Origin: Cliona cf. orientalis
Taxonomy: Eukaryota; Porifera; Demospongiae; Clionaida; Clionaidae
Direction: 5' to 3'
DNA length: 64,000 nt
Assembly (NCBI GenBank): GCA_963930775.1
Contig: OZ005694.1
Span: 10,432,899 to 10,496,898 of the forward strand
Within the stretch, counting starts at the first letter, position 1. Every line of letters begins with the position of its first letter. Of the stretch, positions 59,046 through 64,000 are shown one piece after another. The translations under genes were made by a program, and so were the position numbers. Under the pieces are notes generated by a model. That model saw nothing but the letters and a program-made list of their open reading frames with translations. It had not been told where the DNA came from and did not search any database.

Positions 59046-60962
59046 CTAAAGATCAGCTGCAATGACAGTTAATGGTACCTTGTCACTGTCAATCCTTGAA
59101 TCACCATGAGCAGGTTCTAAATCTCTGTGTTCAGATTCAGAATCGTCCAGCATAGTGCTCTTTGTGTCACTATCATCTCCTGCCTTGCCATCTGAAATGT
59201 TTTTCTTGTGAAGATGTTTCACTAAGTCAAGAACCATCTCATGGTATACTATTGCTCTTTCAACCTGTGGTAAGTCATTCCACTTAGTACCAGTGCTATC
59301 TTCTTCCTTAAGTGGCATTTCTAGGTTCCTAATAGCACTCTTTAAATTGCCATGTTTCTTATGTAAAACCGTTTTATAAGTAATAAAAATTCCTAAGAAG
59401 ATGATGACTGTTTGATAGAAACCAATCAGCTGGTGAGATGCACCACTTAGTGAGCCGTTAAGAGGAATTATGATAAGGTAACAGATTACGATGACCACAA
59501 CAGATAAAAGAAACAGTAATAGAACAGTGCTTAATATAGTTGAACATAAACATTGAACAGATTTATTCTCCAACTTAAATATACTCCAAACATTTGATTC
59601 CATTTGAGCTTCTGGCAACTGTGTTCTGAGGAAAGCTCTCATACTTAAGTGAACAGCAATGAAACATGTGAAAAACACCACCATGTAATAAACAAATATG
59701 CTGCTGGCATAGTAAGAATCATTAATATAAGCAATGGCTATAAAAGGACAGTGGTTAATGAGGCCAAGCAGAGGTCCTAATAGTGATGGAATTACAGTGA
59801 AAATTGAACAAATTCTATTGTCTGGATTTTTGTGGTAATAGCAGCATATGGCAATATAGTGTGCACCGATATAAAGGATAAATGCAAACAAATCAAATAC
59901 TAGTGTCATAATCGGTAAAAACTTTAGTCCACGTTTATAAAGCCCACGTAGCTCATCCTTAGAATCTGACAACAAATCATCCTTATTGAATTGATAGACC
60001 ACAGCAGCAATGTCCATTGCCATGGCATAGAGTAAGAACATCATACCATTAATGGAGAGGCTAATCAAGAATGTCTCCTTGCTTACAGTCGACCTGTGCC
60101 TAATTTCTCTGACATAAAATTTTCTTCCGTTCGTTGATTTCATTGTACAACATATAATCGCTACAACACCTACAAATGCCATCACTATTCCCAAAGTTTG
60201 AACGCAAATCACAATATTTATGAGTTGGTTTGATCTTTCTTTATACAACTCGTTAAGTGCAACTCCATCCACAGCTTCTGCTTGATACGTATCATCAATA
60301 CTTGGTCGAATGTTGTATTGCTCAACATATATCCTGAGCTACATTATTACAGTGTGCATGCATAATTTTATGGTTAATTATAAGCTATATAAATATTATA
60401 GTAGGAAATTTAGCTATAGTGTAAATATAAGTAGTGCAAGGATTAGAATTTTGGGCACAGATAGCAGCTGCAGTATAATATTATACTGTATTGTTATGAC
60501 ATTAATAATTAAAAATTTAATACATACCCTTTGTGTCAAAAAGGATAAGTGCTCATTCTTGGCTCCTTCACATTCTGTAGCATTCAGAGTCACATTGACT
60601 TGTCTTTCCCAAAAGGCGCTTGGCTTACCAAAAAACAGGGATAAAAATTGAAAAGTACCAATTGGGTACATGAAATACGATGCAGAGGCACCCCAAAACC
60701 ACGTCTTTGTATCACTATAGGTAGCATTTTGGAAGTGGTATCGTATCACCACAAAATCTGGCGTATTTGTTTCTGGAGGAAAGAATGCTTTGGACAAATT
60801 GAAGACGTTGTCATCACTCTGAAAGAGGTGTTGAGCCAGGGAAATGTAGCAGTCACGACAGCTGTCTTTTCCAGGAGAGCATTTTCCAAAAACAAAATTG
60901 CTGGCGATGGCATTGCTTGGGGCAATGATGACACTCAAACCCAAAAGAAATCTAAAAATCAT
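59046..60962 (-). CDS. Seven-helix membrane protein with signal peptide, unknown family
   Basis: Two exons: 60528-60962 and 59046-60338, about 576 aa, phase 0 junction (CAA AGG / CTC AGG). ATG at 60960-60962. A signal peptide (MIFRFLLGLSVIIAPSNAIA) leads an extracellular domain of about 180 residues with CSPGKDSCRDC and several NxT/NxS sites. Seven hydrophobic helices follow, including LINIVICVQTLGIVMAFVGV, LISLSINGMMFLLYAMAMDI, FLPIMTLVFDLFAFILYIGA, YYMVVFFTCFIAVHLS and VIIFLGIFITYKTVL. The cytosolic tail is about 100 residues, acidic and Ser-rich. The topology is that of a GPCR, but I see no DRY, NPxxY or other class motif, so the family is open. It is inserted within duplicated aminotransferase and CLPTM1 debris. 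Confidence 0.7.
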
Positions 60963-61319
60963 TGTTGCTAGCACTGATCAAGTTAACTTCATCACAAATC
61001 AACCACTATCAAAACAGTATAAATTTTGAGCTGCTACAATACACAAGCCACAAGGTCACACCCCTAATTGTTGCTCAACTGTATTCATTAATAATATATA
61101 CTTCTTTTGATATGGCTGCCACCTGATTTACAGTAGGAGTATTCACACTAACAAGTCTAGCCTGGAGCTATCCCATTTTACCACAATACAGTGATAAAAA
61201 AATGGGGTGATGTGAGGTATATTAATCATGAATTTCCTAATAAAGTATAATCTATTTGCCAATTTGAATATGATTCTGTAGCTATTATACCACGTAAAGA
61301 AAGATAAATCTATGACAAC

Positions 61320-61740
61320 CTGATTGATCCTGCATGGTATTCTTTGATATTCTCTTATCTTCAAATGACTCATTAACCCTAACCTTATACACTGGGTACA
61401 ACCTACAGTATGACATCATTGGTAATCATAGGGACTTGAGTCTATAGCTATGTCTATAGTCTCACCATCGTTGGTAGAGGTACACTACAAAGACTAAGTC
61501 ATCTCTGAAGACACCAATGTGGCATTGTGACAATGCATGAACACAAATACATTATCAATGAAAGTATACGTGTTAAATGCCTAAAGAATATGCAGCCCAA
61601 AATTAAGGATTGATTATGATGAACATTGAATACAGGGGCCTTTTCTAACCTTATAAATGAAAGCTCTCCATGGTAAATGGGCCACAGATTTCAGCTGTGA
61701 ATTTAGTAGTCATTGCAGTTATTGGGTACATTGCTGAATG
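61320..61740 (-). pseudogene. Second, decayed CLPTM1 3' fragment
   Basis: Relics of the last three exons: LYPVYKVRVNESFEDK (lacking the FGE found at 54030), a damaged AFNT...YLYQRW exon with deletions (61465-61580), and KSVAHLPWRAFIYK (61650-61695). Same orientation as 54030-54662. It supports a segmental duplication of aminotransferase end, repeat protein and CLPTM1 tail. Confidence 0.75.
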
Positions 61741-61920
61741 TTCTTCCATGTAAGGGTGTGGCTCGGATAGAGTACAATTAGTATTATCAATCCTCTAATG
61801 GCTAATATTATTAGCTCTAGTCTCACACGAGGGCTCTCTGCAAAATAAAGACCTTTCACATGTCAGCTTAGCTTGTTGTGTTAAATGTATTTCATACAGA
61901 TAATATTGTATATGTATACA

Positions 61921-62190
61921 GACTAGAATTGAGCTGGATCACTATCCTGATTTTAAAGATGACACGACCTTTGTTACTGAGCTGATAGCAGAACAGGGGG
62001 TTACGTGTATGCCTGGATCGGTAAGGGGTCATCAACATTTTTGTGCAATATGTAATAATGATGTCATGTTCATGCTACAGATTTTTGGCTACGATTCTTC
62101 GTTCCGTATTGCCCTGATGATTCCTAATGATAAGCTGAACGTAGCTTGCAACAGGATTAGTGAATTCTGTAACAAACATTATAGGAACAA
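61921..62190 (+). pseudogene. Last two exons of E-type aminotransferase
   Basis: Exon 7 ([20 protein letters not shown]) and exon 8 ([20 protein letters not shown]) are intact in sequence and splice signals, but no earlier exons precede them. In exon 8 the end reads through (aggaacaaaaaaatc) instead of stopping at the AATAAA-embedded TAA of copy E. Confidence 0.82.
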
Positions 62191-62941
62191 AAAAATCTCG
62201 TGTATTTTATTTAACATTATAGTATCGTGTGTTTACAATTTGGGGAGAAATTTATGCATGACTCTCACCATGTAAACGTCAATAAGATTCTCCGTATTAC
62301 TAATAACTATAATAAACAGATCATGTTATTGCAATTCATTCATTGGCATGGGAAAATTTTACTAACACATTTTCCTTATCGTTATCCTATTTACAGAATA
62401 GATAACACGGTATCGAATCAACGTGTGACAATGGGTAAATAAACAGTATATATAATCACGTGATTTTTACCCACCACACTGGAGTATATTATATTATAGT
62501 CCAATTGTGATCACTTGAGTCGATATCAACTTGTACGTGACTCGCTAGCAATTAATTCTAACAGGATCAACTCGCGATCAACTGTTGTGGTAACAAACGT
62601 TAACAGTGAGTGGCGTGAGGGTTCAGATTGTATCCTATAAGTTAGAAAAAAACTCAGATACTTTTATAATTATATTCAAATACCTGGTAAGCATTGTGTA
62701 GCATGTTTGTAAAGCATGATAATGTACAATTGTACTTTACTTGAATGATATTTAATGTCCGTAGCTATTATAGCAAAATCATGAAGAGTACCTATAGTGT
62801 ATGCGCCACATTAGTTGTTACTCAGGGTATATATACGTGTGGATTACTTTGTCGATCAAAGCCATAGACACTGTCGATATCTTTAAGGAGCTATTATTAT
62901 TGGTCGCTCAACTATTTGAGAAAAATCATAATAATATAGCT
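62191..62941. other. Intergenic, duplicate of 51650-52768
   Basis: Shares blocks with the region between copy E and repeat protein 1 (gtgatcactt, cttgtacgtgactcgctagc, acaaacgttaacagtgagtg). An upstream in-frame ATG at 62801 would add 47 residues to repeat protein 2, but copy 1 has no such extension. Confidence 0.5.
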
Positions 62942-63857
62942 ATGAGCCAATTGAAATTTAAAGGAGTGCACTGCCCAAGCGATGATGAGCTCAGGAGAGC
63001 TCGCCAACGGCTTAGATCAAGAGGTGAGTCTTTAATAGCCAGCACATGATTCTTTACACTACAACCATGTACCAATGATGGTTTGTCTACAAAAGAAGCA
63101 AGAGAAGAGAGAATCTACGATGAACCGCAAGCAAGGCCAAGTGAGGAGTGTTCTTCGCCACCACCCACTGAGCCAGAATACTACAACCAGAGTATGATTA
63201 CATACTTAAGAAGCAAAGAGTCGCAAGAGTCGCAGCATGGCACAGAAGAAGGTGCTACTGCAATGGTGCCACCTGCTACAAAGCCTATTCCTCCTCCTAA
63301 ACCCAAAAAACCTACAAACGACAACACAGGTACAGACATCCATCAGCATTATATAATAGTACCGGTACTACTCTCGATAATAATAAATACACGTATAATA
63401 TTATTATACATGCTCACCCCCCCCCCCCCCCCCCCCCCCATATTATACACATCCATACATACAATACACAGATAACAGGTGCTTTTCTCCCACTGGGTTT
63501 CCTATAGAAGAAGAAGGGGAGAATATCTATGATCAGCCTAACACAAGTGTGGAGTGTTCTTCGCCACCACCCACAGGGCCAGAATACTACAACCAGAGTG
63601 CAATTTTAAGGCATCATCAGTCCCCGTTTGGCACACAGGGAAATGCCATCATACCGATGCCTCCCAGTGCTGCTAGAGCAAGGCCTATTCCTCCTCCTAA
63701 ACCCAAGAAACCTACTAATGACCATAAGCACACAGGTACACAAAGACCTATCAATCACCATTGCTGTGATTACATAATATACACACACACATCAGATGAT
63801 GTCAGCACAAGTTGGTCAAGCAATCCCAACATGCAGGCAAGACAGACTCGGTATTAA
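62942..63857 (+). CDS. Small repeat protein with SH2/SH3-ligand motifs, copy 2
   Basis: Exons 62942-63022 (MSQLKFKGVHCPSDDELRRA), about 63096-63329, about 63473-63735 and about 63795-63857 (DDVSTSWSSNPNMQARQTRY), parallel to copy 1. Module 1 has ERIYDEPQARPSEECSSPPP and KPIPPPKPKK; module 2 has ENIYDQPNTSVECSSPPPTG, EYYNQ and RPIPPPKPKK. The tyrosine and polyproline motifs are the best conserved parts between the two genes, while linkers vary (an extra ESQ repeat, SAILRHHQSPFG instead of SMITYLRRKKFQ). That pattern suggests the short motifs are what is under selection. Start choice follows copy 1; the family is unknown. Confidence 0.65.
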
Positions 63858-64000
63858 ACTGAACACGGACTGGTCCAGATACTCAAGAGCTTTCTTTGCT
63901 GATAAAACTGAAGTTGGAAACAGTTATCAATAATTTTGTTGGTATAAACCAACTAGCTATATACATGCATGCCATTTCAACTTTGTTTCAAAACATTCAC

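Overview
This is an animal nuclear genome. Genes are split by many short GT-AG introns, and the families present are metazoan: a rhophilin (HR1-BRO1-PDZ), dolichol kinase, a roadblock dynein light chain, tail-anchored cytochrome b5, ABHD4/5 hydrolases, tyrosine-aminotransferase-like enzymes, CLPTM1 pieces and a death-domain protein. Small intergenic distances, AT-rich DNA, long CT/GA microsatellites, many small inverted-repeat transposons and repeated local duplication suggest an early-branching animal, most likely a sponge. The sponge assignment is inference.

Layout. 1-738 is the 3' end of an SLC18B1-like transporter (+). 911-3082 is an intronless beta-helix membrane protein (-). The tail ends of both recur, damaged, at 3470-4243. 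4558-11332 is rhophilin (-), about 16 exons. 11959-12180 is a small ORF of unknown function. 12440-18015 holds three ABHD4/5-like hydrolases, one on the minus strand and two on plus. 18289-18995 is DYNLRB (-). 19149-24788 is dolichol kinase (+), whose introns carry two mobile elements, a minisatellite and three tRNA-like repeats. 25103-27554 holds two tandem cytochrome b5 genes (-).

From 28181 onward the window is a duplication-built region. It has TAT-like aminotransferase copies A (28181-31768), B (about 35461-38438, start lost), C (39011-41581), D (46306-49184, minus), E (49321-51645) and F (about 55999-58370, pseudogene), plus 3' fragments at 43590-44400, 58704-58975 and 61921-62190. Between them sit a death-domain gene (32223-34434), two intronless helical proteins with a Gly/Ala-rich hydrophobic core (42213-43250 and 44838-45827), two small proline/tyrosine-motif proteins (52769-53658 and 62942-63857), two CLPTM1 tail fragments (54030-54662 and 61320-61740) and a seven-helix membrane protein (59046-60962).

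The first 28 kb is largely ordinary housekeeping: cytoskeletal signalling, lipid hydrolysis, dolichol phosphate synthesis for glycosylation, dynein cargo binding and electron transfer. The last 36 kb is where novelty is likely. The aminotransferase copies differ in N-terminal targeting, and possible immune-type genes (death domain, putative membrane-inserting proteins, one with a perfect kappaB-type site beside a TATA box) are interleaved with them. Product names rest on reading the translations; nothing was searched.
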